A stretch of DNA of 64,000 nt from Aquimarina algicola (GTDB lineage: Bacteria; Bacteroidota; Bacteroidia; Flavobacteriales; Flavobacteriaceae), in assembly GCF_006443095.1 (NCBI RefSeq), contig NZ_VFWZ01000002.1:1178001-1242000 (forward strand). The letters are read 5' to 3'. Each line of letters opens with the position of its first letter. Positions within the stretch are counted from its first letter, which is position 1. A program made the position numbers and the translations under genes. Below, piece after piece: positions 39,277 to 47,844 of this stretch. The notes below the pieces were generated by a model. It was given only the letters and a program-made list of their open reading frames with translations. It ran no database searches and was not told the DNA's origin.

Positions 39277-39930
39277 ATGCAAGAATATCATTTTTTGCTC
39301 AAGAAATTGTTTTTGGTGGCAGAGTTCATCTCTGCCATAGTTGGCTTATTATACATAGTAGAATTGAAAAAAAGCTACTGGAAATGGTTCTCTCTATATT
39401 TGTTTTTTATTATGACTCAGGAGTTTTTTTGGTATTTTAATTCTTTTTTTCCTGACAATATAAAACAAGGGTATTATGCTTTTATCGGCATCCCTATTCA
39501 ATATCTATTTCTGTTTTGGTTATACGCATATAAATCTCTAAAAAATAAAAAGTTATTGTTTTATTGCATTGTTATCTATTTGACAACATATATACCTGTA
39601 GAATTATTCTTTAAAAAAATAGACGTAGTATATTCTATCAATTTGACTATGGGTACCCTATTGCTCGCTTTTTTGATAGTATTAGAGTTTTTAAAACAAA
39701 TCAAAGATGATAGTATCATTAATTTTGAAAAAAATAAAATGTTTTACATTACTATTGGTATCATCTTATCCTATATAGGAACCTATCCATTTTTCTGTTT
39801 TTATAACGAATTATGGTATGATCATCGTCAAATATGGCAGATCTATTTTGCATATTTTCTTTGTTCTAATACTATAATGTATCTTTTATTTACGGCTTCG
39901 TATATATGGGGGAAACGTCCTTTATCATAA
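39277..39930 (+). CDS. Multi-pass membrane protein of the two-component unit
   Basis: Unrecognised 217-residue membrane protein with about six hydrophobic helices and many aromatic residues (FFWYFNSFFP, YIWGKRPLS). Its 3' end overlaps the start of the kinase gene by 25 nt, so the two are translationally coupled. It may be the membrane sensor for a kinase whose own sensory part is only one short helix. This is inference. Confidence 0.7.
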   Translation: MQEYHFLLKKLFLVAEFISAIVGLLYIVELKKSYWKWFSLYLFFIMTQEFFWYFNSFFPDNIKQGYYAFIGIPIQYLFLFWLYAYKSLKNKKLLFYCIVIYLTTYIPVELFFKKIDVVYSINLTMGTLLLAFLIVLEFLKQIKDDSIINFEKNKMFYITIGIILSYIGTYPFFCFYNELWYDHRQIWQIYFAYFLCSNTIMYLLFTASYIWGKRPLS

Positions 39931-40682
39931 CGCTTATATTGTTTAATATCATTTTTGTAGCATTCTTAATTGGTATTGTTGTTTTTATATATCAGTATAA
40001 AAGCAAAAGAAAACAACATCTACAACAGATTAATATTCTAGACCAAAACCATAAAAAAGAACTTCTAGAAACTCAAATAGAAATACAAACCAATACAATG
40101 GAATATATCGGGCGAGAAATACATGATAATGTGGGACAAAAACTTACATTGGCAAGCTTGTATATCCAACAATATCTAATAGAAAATAAATTGATCAATA
40201 CAAATACAACTATCAATTCGACAAATGAGATGATCAATGAAGCATTAGACGAGCTTAGGCAATTATCAAAATCTTTGACCAATGACTATATCAAAAACAC
40301 TTGTATAAGCCAATTAATCCAAGAAGAATGCACTAGAATAAATAGTTTACAAATATGTAATGTAACTGTTTATATTGATCCTACAGTTCATTTGGATTCT
40401 TATATACACAAAAGTGTCGTTTATAGAATAACTCAAGAGTTTTTACAAAATAGTATCAAACATTCTCGCTGTAAGAATATTTCTATCGTATTGATAAAGC
40501 AAAGAGAGCATCTCACCCTCTCTATAAAAGATGATGGTATTGGCTTTGATATTGGCAAATTAAAAAACGATGGTATTGGCACCTATAATATTAAAAAAAG
40601 AGCACAATTAGTTAATGGTCTTATCAAATTAGACAGCCAGAAGGATAAAGGCACAGAATTAATTTTAGAATTTTCAATTTAA
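39906..40682 (+). CDS. NarL-type sensor histidine kinase
   Basis: Membrane kinase of 258 residues. One helix (about 8-30) anchors it, followed by a short coiled coil. The HisKA_3 dimerisation domain carries the phospho-acceptor H73 in GREIHDNVGQK, and the ATPase domain shows the N-box QEFLQNSIKHS and the G-box DDGIGFD. It has no sensory domain of its own. The response regulator starts directly after its stop codon, so the pair is coupled. Confidence 0.92.
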   Translation: MGETSFIITLILFNIIFVAFLIGIVVFIYQYKSKRKQHLQQINILDQNHKKELLETQIEIQTNTMEYIGREIHDNVGQKLTLASLYIQQYLIENKLINTNTTINSTNEMINEALDELRQLSKSLTNDYIKNTCISQLIQEECTRINSLQICNVTVYIDPTVHLDSYIHKSVVYRITQEFLQNSIKHSRCKNISIVLIKQREHLTLSIKDDGIGFDIGKLKNDGIGTYNIKKRAQLVNGLIKLDSQKDKGTELILEFSI

Positions 40683-41321
40683 ATGAAAAAGACAATAGTT
40701 ATTATAGACGATCACCTCCTTATTGCAAGTGCTTTAAGCAGTATTATCTCTAGTTTTAATCAATTTGAAGTACTGTATATATGTGAAAATGGCATGGATT
40801 TTCAAGAAAAATTAAATCATAAAAAAGTACCAGATATTGTATTACTCGATGTTAATATGCCAATAATGGATGGTTTTGAAACTGCTAAATGGATGCATAA
40901 GACACACCCACAAATTTTGATTATGGCATTAAGCATGCAAAATGATGATTCTAGCCTCATAAAAATGATTAAAAGCGGTGCTAAAGGATACATGCTCAAA
41001 AATATTCAGCCCCTCGACCTTGAAAAAGCTTTAGAAAGCCTCGTCGAAAAAGGTAGATATTTTCCTGAATGGGCCTCTAAAAAAATTTTTGAAAACGTAT
41101 GTGCCGACGAAAAAGAGCTTAAAGAAATAAAATTGTCTGATCGTGAAACTGAATTTCTAAAATATACTACTACAGAAATGAACTATAAGCAAATTTCTGA
41201 AAAGATGTTTTGCAGCCCCAGAACAATAGAAAATTATAGAGATAGCTTGTTTGAAAAACTACAATTAAGAACCAGAGTTGGTTTAGCTGTCTACGCTATA
41301 AAAAATGGATATTCAATATAA
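40683..41321 (+). CDS. NarL/LuxR-family response regulator
   Basis: Response regulator of 212 residues and partner of the preceding kinase. The receiver domain (about 1-120) has acidic pocket D9/D10 and the phospho-acceptor D56 in VLLDVNMP, with the later K in GYMLKN. The C-terminal LuxR-type helix-turn-helix is at about 145-208 (LSDRETEFLKYTTTEMNYKQI, then CSPRTIENYRDSLFEKL). It may act on the GGGGTATTT repeats upstream of the unit. Confidence 0.93.
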   Translation: MKKTIVIIDDHLLIASALSSIISSFNQFEVLYICENGMDFQEKLNHKKVPDIVLLDVNMPIMDGFETAKWMHKTHPQILIMALSMQNDDSSLIKMIKSGAKGYMLKNIQPLDLEKALESLVEKGRYFPEWASKKIFENVCADEKELKEIKLSDRETEFLKYTTTEMNYKQISEKMFCSPRTIENYRDSLFEKLQLRTRVGLAVYAIKNGYSI

Positions 41322-41342
41322 AAATGACCTAAATAAGCAAAA

Positions 41343-41384
41343 ATTAAGATCAAAAACCCACAGTAATAGATTTTTGATCTTAAT
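41343..41384. terminator. Long stem-loop between convergent operons
   Basis: ATTAAGATCAAAAA (41343-41356) pairs perfectly with TTTTTGATCTTAAT (41371-41384) around a 14-nt loop. It lies 21 nt after the response regulator stop and 79 nt from the end of the opposing operon, and probably terminates or protects transcripts from the regulator side. The T residues lie inside the stem rather than after it. Confidence 0.6.
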
Positions 41385-41463
41385 ACATTCTATTCAATGT
41401 TTTAACAATTCTATTTCTAGCGTAATCAGTATTGATAGGATTGAAATAGTTAAACTTAAGACA

Positions 41464-41862
41464 CTACTTATTGATCAAAGGAAGTCCTAAAGGACAATCA
41501 ATAAAATACTGCCAAGAACCGTCTTCTCTTTGTTTAAGTACTTCTGTAGAGGCTCCTTCTCCCATAACATTTCCTTGTGTGTCGACAATACTCCAATCAG
41601 CCTGTAATAGAGCAATATCCCCATTAATCAATTCTCCGGTTACATTACTTATAAGTTTGGCTTTTGCATCAATAAAAGGTTGAAAACTTGTTTTTATAGT
41701 GTCTAGACCAGATTTTGGCGATTCAGTTGGAGGAAAAGACATAAGATAATCTGAATGAAAAAAATCTAAGATATTTTCCATATTACCTTCTGTAATACAT
41801 TCACTAATTTGGTTAGCGACATCTCTTGGTCGCATTGCTTTTCTTGTTATCATTTCATTCAT
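41464..41862 (-). CDS. SnoaL-like / DUF4440 protein (second copy)
   Basis: Soluble 132-residue protein of the NTF2-like cone fold. The segments ENILDFFHSDYLMSFPP and NGDIALLQADWSIVDTQGNVMGEG are typical of the SnoaL/DUF4440 group. It is the last gene of a five-gene minus-strand run after the Rrf2 regulator and follows a similar gene after 3 nt. The two copies may act as a heterodimer. The substrate is unknown. Confidence 0.8.
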   Translation of the reverse strand: MNEMITRKAMRPRDVANQISECITEGNMENILDFFHSDYLMSFPPTESPKSGLDTIKTSFQPFIDAKAKLISNVTGELINGDIALLQADWSIVDTQGNVMGEGASTEVLKQREDGSWQYFIDCPLGLPLINK

Positions 41863-41865
41863 TTT

Positions 41866-42264
41866 CTATATTGTTACATCTGGCGGACGATTGTCCATAT
41901 CAAATACTAATTTCCATTCGCCAACTTCGTTTCTTCTAAAAATGACGACTACACGACCTGACTCTCCAACTGCACTACCATCCTCGGGGCTGGTACCTGC
42001 TACTCTAAATTGTCCTGCTATATAACCGAGGTCATCTACAGCGATCGCTTGTTCTTCTTTGAAAAAAACCTTTGGTTTTATGCCAAAACTTTTTATAAAA
42101 CCTTCTTTTACCATTGGTATTCCTATCTCAATAGGTTTGGCACTATTGGCATATACAATTTCAGAATCATATACAGACATTAATGCTTCTATATCATTAT
42201 TATTAAATGCCTCTAGCCATTGATCTAAAGCATTTCTGACTTCTTTTACTAAACTTTCATTCAT
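41866..42264 (-). CDS. SnoaL-like / DUF4440 protein (first copy)
   Basis: Soluble 132-residue NTF2-like protein. WLEAFNNNDIEALMSVYDSEIVY and the ending VFDMDNRPP are typical of the DUF4440/YybH group, proteins that bind small hydrophobic molecules or act in detoxification. Its ATG overlaps the stop codon of the flavin-binding gene upstream (ATGA), so the two are coupled. Confidence 0.82.
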   Translation of the reverse strand: MNESLVKEVRNALDQWLEAFNNNDIEALMSVYDSEIVYANSAKPIEIGIPMVKEGFIKSFGIKPKVFFKEEQAIAVDDLGYIAGQFRVAGTSPEDGSAVGESGRVVVIFRRNEVGEWKLVFDMDNRPPDVTI

Positions 42265-43196
42265 TTTTTTACGTTTTCCGGATTGAATGGTGAAAAGCTA
42301 ATCAACTTCCAATCTATTTTATGATGAAACTCGGTTTGTATCCATTGTGTGGTTTTAAATAACCAGTAACGTCCTGTTCCCATTGTTTTTTCTATATCTT
42401 TTTCTTGTTCTTGATCAAAAACCAATTCTGTACTCCCTGTAAGTTGTAAAGAATGTCCTTTTTCAAAATCAACAAATAATAAACCTGCTTTTGAAACCTG
42501 AAGAAAGTTACCCAATGTATTAAACAGATTGTTACCTATATAATCGGGAATTTTTAATGTTCCATCCGCTAATATTTCTACAAAACCTGTGGCACCACCT
42601 CTGTGAGAAGCATCCATGTCACCCTCTTTATTCATACTACCTAAGAAAAAGGTATCAGCCTCTTTTATCAACTGCTTATGATCATTGTTTAGCACATCTC
42701 CTTTTGATTCTCTTGTCTCAAGTTCTGAAGGTGTGTCTGAAAATACAGGTACTCGTTGTTGAATATACTTTGGGCAATTAGGGTAAGCCTCTACTACAGT
42801 AATTTCTATTCTGTCTGAAAATAACGATGCACTGCCATTTAGCCTATATCTGGTTCTAGTCACAGTATCAATAAATAATACTCCAATATTGGATTGTGGA
42901 CGAATATTTTTAAAGAGAATATCTTTCTGAGTCGTCTTTAATTTATCTAAATAAATAATTACCTTTTTAGATGTTTTTACTTTAATAAACCCGTTTTCAC
43001 CAACAAGCATAGAAGCCCATATATTATAGTCTGTATCTAAAGAAGATAAAATAACAGTAGACTGTTTTTCTATAAAAGGAATCAGTTGATCTACAATGTT
43101 ATCTTTTAATAACCGCTCTACAAGTGTTGGATCATGGTAGGCATTGTACTTATTCTGAATCTCTAATTCCCCTTCGTGGAAATACGTTTTTTTCAT
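42261..43196 (-). CDS. Pyridoxamine-5'-phosphate-oxidase-like flavin-binding protein
   Basis: Protein of 311 residues from the ATG at 43196; an in-frame TTG 9 nt upstream is less likely. It looks like two split-barrel halves of the PNPOx family. The segments VILSSLDTDYNIWASMLVGENG in the first half, and EADTFFLGSMNKEGDMDASHRGG with GLLFVDF in the second, match the PNPOx-like pattern. CPKYIQQR recalls related flavin or heme-utilisation proteins. It probably binds FMN or F420-like cofactors and reduces a small molecule. It is encoded in the Rrf2-linked operon. Confidence 0.82.
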   Translation of the reverse strand: MKKTYFHEGELEIQNKYNAYHDPTLVERLLKDNIVDQLIPFIEKQSTVILSSLDTDYNIWASMLVGENGFIKVKTSKKVIIYLDKLKTTQKDILFKNIRPQSNIGVLFIDTVTRTRYRLNGSASLFSDRIEITVVEAYPNCPKYIQQRVPVFSDTPSELETRESKGDVLNNDHKQLIKEADTFFLGSMNKEGDMDASHRGGATGFVEILADGTLKIPDYIGNNLFNTLGNFLQVSKAGLLFVDFEKGHSLQLTGSTELVFDQEQEKDIEKTMGTGRYWLFKTTQWIQTEFHHKIDWKLISFSPFNPENVKK

Positions 43197-43249
43197 GTCA
43201 CCCAAGTTTGAAAATTAGCTTAACTTCCTTTTTCTTAAATAAAATATCT

Positions 43250-44128
43250 TTAGGATAAATTCCAGTTTATAGAATCCACCCATTCATTCAGGGGTTGTGG
43301 TTCGATACCTAGAAGCTCATTTGTGTTTGTAAAGTCTTTATTTGTAAAATCTGTATGATACTGTTCTACATATCGATAAAGATTAGAAATTTCTCTTGCA
43401 GCCAGCGCTCCAAATCCTGGTTCGAGTTGTTGCTCAAATTCATTTACGGGAACTTCTACAAAATGAAGCTTTTGATTTATTTTGGATGAAATCGCTGCAG
43501 TGATTTCGGTTCCGGTAACAAGATTTCCTCCAATGGGAAGTGTTTGCCCGCTCAATTCGGGCTTGGCAATTGCTTTTACTACATACTTAGCCAAATCGTG
43601 ATGGCTGATCCAGGGATTTTTTTTATGCGAAGCTAATGGGTAAGATACAACTTTGTGTTCTAAGATAACCGGTATAGACCATGGCGCAGCAATATTATCC
43701 AAATATATATCTGGTGCTAGTGTAATGACATTTAAACTGGATTGGTCGAATAGTTTTTTCATCGCAACTTTTAGATCAAGTGCTAAAAAACCTGTTTCTT
43801 CTTTTGCTAAATGAAACGTAGTATTAAAAATGATTACTTCTACTTTTTCCTGTTTGGCAGCGGCAATAAAATTTGCTGTGTAAGCTTTAGCCAGTTCCAT
43901 ATCAAAAATAAGAGGAAAAGAGTACACTGCGGCTTGCGCATTTTTCATAGCTTGAGCTAAGGATTCTTGGCTATCCAATCCTCCTTTTATTGTTTCTATT
44001 CCCTCTATTGGCGGCATCCCAATATTAGAGTCTCTTTTAAGTGTTGTTACTTGATGACCTTCATTTAATAATGCTTGAGCAATACTTCCTCCTTGAAACC
44101 CTGTGGCTCCTGTTACAAATACTTTCAT
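43250..44128 (-). CDS. NmrA-like NAD(P)-binding oxidoreductase
   Basis: Atypical short-chain dehydrogenase of 292 residues. The N-terminal Rossmann motif TGATGFQGG (residues about 7-15) fits NAD(P) binding, and the sequence resembles NmrA/HSCARG quinone reductase-like proteins. The classical YxxxK pair is not evident, which is usual for the NmrA group. It lies 11 nt before the upstream hydrolase stop, in one operon with flavin and SnoaL proteins, suggesting detoxification of reactive electrophiles or quinones. Confidence 0.85.
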   Translation of the reverse strand: MKVFVTGATGFQGGSIAQALLNEGHQVTTLKRDSNIGMPPIEGIETIKGGLDSQESLAQAMKNAQAAVYSFPLIFDMELAKAYTANFIAAAKQEKVEVIIFNTTFHLAKEETGFLALDLKVAMKKLFDQSSLNVITLAPDIYLDNIAAPWSIPVILEHKVVSYPLASHKKNPWISHHDLAKYVVKAIAKPELSGQTLPIGGNLVTGTEITAAISSKINQKLHFVEVPVNEFEQQLEPGFGALAAREISNLYRYVEQYHTDFTNKDFTNTNELLGIEPQPLNEWVDSINWNLS

Positions 44129-44139
44129 TTTATCTATTT

Positions 44140-44982
44140 TTATTTTATAAAGTTTTTAATTAATACTGATACATCCTTTGCATACTCTTCTAGCATAAAA
44201 TGTCCGCCATCAAAAAAATGTATTTCTACATCTTTTAAATCTTTAGCATAGGCTTCACCTCCAGGTTTACTAAAAAACTTGTCATTAGAACCCCAAACCA
44301 CAAGGGTAGGCGGTTGGTATGTTTTTAAATAATGTTGCCATTCTTCATATTTTTCAAAGTTGGTTCCGTAATTATCAAAAAGAGTCAAGAATAACTCTTG
44401 TACACCCGGTCTTTGTAAAAAAGCATAATCTAAGAAGTAAGAAGAAGGATCAATTAAACTCACATCCTTGGCTCCAGTTACATATTGTTCTTTGAGTCCT
44501 TCTAAACTTACCAAATGCTTTTTGTATGCATTGAGTTGTTCTAAATTATTATTTTGAATATACTCTCCTATTTTTATGGCCCATTCTCCAAAACCTTCTG
44601 TATAAGCATTGGCGTTTTGGATAATTAGTCCATTAATCAATTCTGGTCGTCGTGTAGCAATACGAAACCCTATTGGTCCCCCATAGTCTTGCATAAAAAG
44701 ATAGAAGTTCTTAAGGTTAAGTTTATCAATAAATTGGTTCATTGTATTGCTAATGTTATCAAAAGAATATTCATATTCTGATACCCGGGGCCTATCACTA
44801 AAACCGTAGCCTGGATAATCCGGAGCAATAACATGGTACTTATCTTCTAATAGACTCATCAAACCTTTATACATATGAGATGATGTAGGGTTTCCGTGAA
44901 GAAATAAAATAGTTTCTTTGTTTTGCACACCTGATTCTCTGTAAAAGATCGTTAGGTCGTTAATTTTAATAGATTTATTCAT
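44140..44982 (-). CDS. Alpha/beta hydrolase, haloalkane dehalogenase/epoxide hydrolase-like
   Basis: Soluble 280-residue hydrolase. The oxyanion segment FLHGNPTSSHMYKG near 28-41 and the nucleophile elbow MQDYGGPIG near 97-105 show an aspartate nucleophile, as in haloalkane dehalogenases and epoxide hydrolases rather than serine esterases. The catalytic His is in FDGGHFMLEE near the end. It is the first structural gene after the Rrf2 regulator. The true substrate is unknown. Confidence 0.87.
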   Translation of the reverse strand: MNKSIKINDLTIFYRESGVQNKETILFLHGNPTSSHMYKGLMSLLEDKYHVIAPDYPGYGFSDRPRVSEYEYSFDNISNTMNQFIDKLNLKNFYLFMQDYGGPIGFRIATRRPELINGLIIQNANAYTEGFGEWAIKIGEYIQNNNLEQLNAYKKHLVSLEGLKEQYVTGAKDVSLIDPSSYFLDYAFLQRPGVQELFLTLFDNYGTNFEKYEEWQHYLKTYQPPTLVVWGSNDKFFSKPGGEAYAKDLKDVEIHFFDGGHFMLEEYAKDVSVLIKNFIK

Positions 44983-45032
44983 ATCAAATTCTTTACTGTT
45001 ATCTAAATTGTTACAGTTTAGTATAAAAAAAA

Positions 45033-45443
45033 CTAAAACTGATTTTTAAATGCTTCTAAAGTTTGAGGTTTCAAAATATTTACAATCGCATCATCAATAT
45101 CATTAAACATCAATAGTAATTTTTCGTTAATTTGTCCTCCGATTTTGCAAGTTGCATCTGGGATATTATTGGATAGATTAAGTACATGGGTACTTCCTTT
45201 GGCAGCTTCAAAAATATCGGCTAGTGTAATATTCTTTGCCGATTTTCCTAATCTTACACCTCCATTTTTCCCTTCTTTACTTTCTACTAACCCTTTTTCT
45301 TTAAGAGCTTTTAATTCTTTTCGTACCAAAACCGGATTGATATTCAGGCTTTCAGCAATAAGGGCAGAAGTATGCCACTCATCAGAATAATAAGCTAACA
45401 AAGTCATTATATGAAGCGATATGGAAAATTTACTTTTAACCAA
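45033..45443 (-). CDS. Rrf2-family transcription regulator, YwnA-like
   Basis: Winged-helix repressor of 136 residues from a TTG at 45443. That start gives MVKSKFSISLHIM, matching the family N-terminus. A longer frame from a TTG at 45476 is rejected because that codon lies inside the promoter. The HTH region is SALIAESLNINPVLVRKELKALK, followed by the wing GGVRLGK. Only one cysteine remains, so it does not bind an iron-sulfur cluster like IscR or NsrR and resembles YwnA. It heads the operon of hydrolase, NmrA, flavin and SnoaL genes and probably represses it. Confidence 0.85.
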   Translation of the reverse strand: MVKSKFSISLHIMTLLAYYSDEWHTSALIAESLNINPVLVRKELKALKEKGLVESKEGKNGGVRLGKSAKNITLADIFEAAKGSTHVLNLSNNIPDATCKIGGQINEKLLLMFNDIDDAIVNILKPQTLEAFKNQF

Positions 45444-45465
45444 TTTTATACTGAAATAATTTTTG

Positions 45466-45505
45466 TTACAGTACAAATGTAATAAAAATATTTTAATATC
45501 AATTT
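45466..45505 (-). promoter_or_regulatory. Promoter with overlapping palindromic operator for the Rrf2 operon
   Basis: The palindrome TTACA-N7-TGTAA covers 45466-45482. On the minus strand the -7 element TACATTTG (45481-45474) lies within it, and an ATTG-like -33 element is found about 18 nt further upstream. A repressor bound to the palindrome would cover the promoter, which suggests autoregulation by the Rrf2 protein. Confidence 0.6.
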
Positions 45506-45644
45506 GATTTAATTTGTATTTCTATAAAAATTCTGTTGTTTTCTTTATGTAAGAAAAGTGAATTTGATTAATTGTGCATGCAGATTAAATGTTCACAACC
45601 TGTATTTTAGGAAACTGTACCCCATAGAACATAACTATCATTAG

Positions 45645-45718
45645 TGGAGAAGATGGGACTCGAACCCACGACCTCTTGACTGCCAGTCAAGCACTCTAGC
45701 CAGCTGAGCTACATCCCC
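45645..45718 (-). tRNA. tRNA-Ala (anticodon GGC)
   Basis: A 74-nt cloverleaf without an encoded CCA. The acceptor stem pairs GGGGATG with CTTCTCC and includes the G3-U70 pair that defines alanine. The D arm is GCTC/GAGT, the anticodon stem CTTGA/TCAAG with loop CTGGCAG (anticodon GGC), and the T arm GTGGG-TTCGAGT-CCCAT. A -7-like TATTTTTG lies on the minus strand at 45739-45732, just upstream. Confidence 0.95.
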
Positions 45719-45823
45719 ATTTATATTTAACCAAAAATACAAGAATTTTGTAAAATCCGCTACAAAACATAAGTTTATTATAAAACCATAATTGTATATA
45801 GGTTTTGTTTATATATTTGATCT

Positions 45824-46324
45824 ATGATTCGCAAAGCAAAACTATCTGATTTAGACTCTATATACTTATTATCTCAAGCTTGTGGCACCGCAATGATTGC
45901 AATAGGAATCTATCAATGGAATGAGCATTACCCTACCAAAGAAAAGTTTCAAAAAGATATAGAACTGCAAGAATTATATATACTAGAAAAACAAGGTCAA
46001 ATTATAGGTACGATTGTGCTTACCGAGATTATAGATGAAGAGTATAGATCTGTAACATGGATAACTCAGAACAACAATAATCTATATATACACCGCTTAG
46101 CAATTCATCCAGAATACTGGGGCAAAGGGTACGCACAACAGCTTATGGATTTTGGAGAAAACTATGCAAAAGACAACAATTATCAATCAATTAGGTTAGA
46201 TACATTTAGCCAAAATCAACGAAATATTAAGTTTTATGAAACTCGAGGATATCAACGTTTGTCTGATATCTATTTCCCAAAACAAAGTGAATACCCTTTT
46301 CATTGTTATGAGCTAGTTTTATGA
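45824..46324 (+). CDS. GNAT-family N-acetyltransferase
   Basis: Cytosolic acetyltransferase of 166 residues. The acetyl-CoA-binding motif is RLAIHPEYWGKGYAQQLM near 88-105, followed by SIRLDTFSQNQRNIKFYETRG, the usual motif B. The acceptor is unknown. Its stop overlaps the start of the MATE transporter gene (ATGA), so the two are translationally coupled. Confidence 0.9.
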   Translation: MIRKAKLSDLDSIYLLSQACGTAMIAIGIYQWNEHYPTKEKFQKDIELQELYILEKQGQIIGTIVLTEIIDEEYRSVTWITQNNNNLYIHRLAIHPEYWGKGYAQQLMDFGENYAKDNNYQSIRLDTFSQNQRNIKFYETRGYQRLSDIYFPKQSEYPFHCYELVL

Positions 46325-47652
46325 GCAACATTATCAGTTTTAAAAATATAAATCGCTTGGCTATTCCTGCCATTATTGCTGGTATAGCAGAACCTTTGCT
46401 ATCTATTACAGATACTGCAATTGTTGGTAATATTCCACAATATGGTACCGAGTCTTTGGCTGCTGTAGGTATTGTTGGCTCATTCTTATCTGCTTTGATA
46501 TGGATTTTAGGACAAACTCGTAGTGCAATATCTGCCATTATCTCTCAATATCTTGGCGCCGGTAAAATCGAAGAAGTCAAAACACTTCCTGCTCAGGCAA
46601 TATTCTTCAATATATTGCTAAGTATTTTTGTGTTGGTATCAACCATTTTTTTTGTCGAAGATATTTTTAGATTATACAATGCTTCAGGAAAAATATTAGA
46701 ATACTGTGTCATCTATTACGATATAAGAGTATGGGGATTTCCCTTAACACTGTTTACTTTTGCTGTTTTTGGAATTTTTAGAGGACTTCAAAACACGTTC
46801 TGGCCCATGATTGTTGCCCTAATCGGTGCAGTAACCAATATTGTTTTAGATTTTATTCTTGTATATGGTATAGACACCATCATTGATCCGATGGGTATTC
46901 AGGGTGCTGCTTGGGCGAGTTTATTATCACAAATGCTTATGGCAATTATTGTATTTTTTCTCCTCGTAACCAAAACAAATGTTACTCTTAGACTTCGTTT
47001 TCCGATTAATAAAGAATTAGGGAGATTAATAACCATGAGCCTTAACCTTTTTGTAAGATCTATAGCTTTAAATACAGCTTTGTATTTTGCAGCTTCTAAT
47101 GCTACTTCTTATGGCGATGAATATATTGCTGCATATACCATTGCAATGAATATATGGATGTTTACTGCTTTCTTTATAGATGGGTATGGGGGTGCCGGTA
47201 ATATTTTGGGCGGAAGACTATTAGGTTCACAACAATACAAACTCTTATGGCAGTTAGCAAAACGAGTATCTCTCTATGGTATAGGTGTAAGTTTAATTCT
47301 TGCTGTATTTGGATTTATATTCTATGCACCTATCGGGAAAATATTTACAAGCGAGGTGGTTGTACTCGATACGTTCTACAGCATATTTTTTATTGTACTT
47401 CTTGTACAACCAATCAATGGACTTGCATTTGTTTTGGATGGGATATTTAAAGGGCTTGGTGAGATGAAGTATCTAAGAAATGTACTACTAGGAGCAACAT
47501 TCTTAGGTTTTATCCCTTCTTTGTATATCTGTAACTATTTTGATCTAAAACTTTACGGAATATGGATTTCATTTATGGTATGGGCTCTTTTTAGAGGAAT
47601 AGCTTTATTGATTAAATTCAGAAAAAAGTTTTTACCGCTTATAACAGGATAA
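46321..47652 (+). CDS. MATE-family multidrug efflux transporter
   Basis: Inner-membrane antiporter of 443 residues with about twelve helices. The N-terminal segment NRLAIPAIIAGIAEPLLSITDTAIVG and the central ISQYLGAGKIEEV match the MATE (DinF-like) group. It probably exports cationic drugs or metabolites in exchange for sodium or protons. Translation is coupled to the GNAT gene. Confidence 0.92.
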   Translation: MSNIISFKNINRLAIPAIIAGIAEPLLSITDTAIVGNIPQYGTESLAAVGIVGSFLSALIWILGQTRSAISAIISQYLGAGKIEEVKTLPAQAIFFNILLSIFVLVSTIFFVEDIFRLYNASGKILEYCVIYYDIRVWGFPLTLFTFAVFGIFRGLQNTFWPMIVALIGAVTNIVLDFILVYGIDTIIDPMGIQGAAWASLLSQMLMAIIVFFLLVTKTNVTLRLRFPINKELGRLITMSLNLFVRSIALNTALYFAASNATSYGDEYIAAYTIAMNIWMFTAFFIDGYGGAGNILGGRLLGSQQYKLLWQLAKRVSLYGIGVSLILAVFGFIFYAPIGKIFTSEVVVLDTFYSIFFIVLLVQPINGLAFVLDGIFKGLGEMKYLRNVLLGATFLGFIPSLYICNYFDLKLYGIWISFMVWALFRGIALLIKFRKKFLPLITG

Positions 47653-47844
47653 ATATAAGCAAAGGCATATATATTAGAATTAAGATGAAGCCTATACGAA
47701 GTTTATTTTTTATAAAAAATTGTTCCATTTCATAAAGTATTCTATATAATCTTGTACTAAAGACCTGGTTTCTAATACATCGTTACATCAAGTCTTTCAA
47801 ATCCTTTAGTATTTGATTATTTTTATCTCAAATATTTATCAAAA

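Noticed and set aside
41305-41490. 61-residue frame after the response regulator
   Set aside because: It overlaps the regulator end and a stem-loop, and has no recognisable pattern.
45444-45476. Longer Rrf2 frame from a TTG at 45476
   Set aside because: That codon lies within the -7 promoter element and the family N-terminus matches the shorter start.
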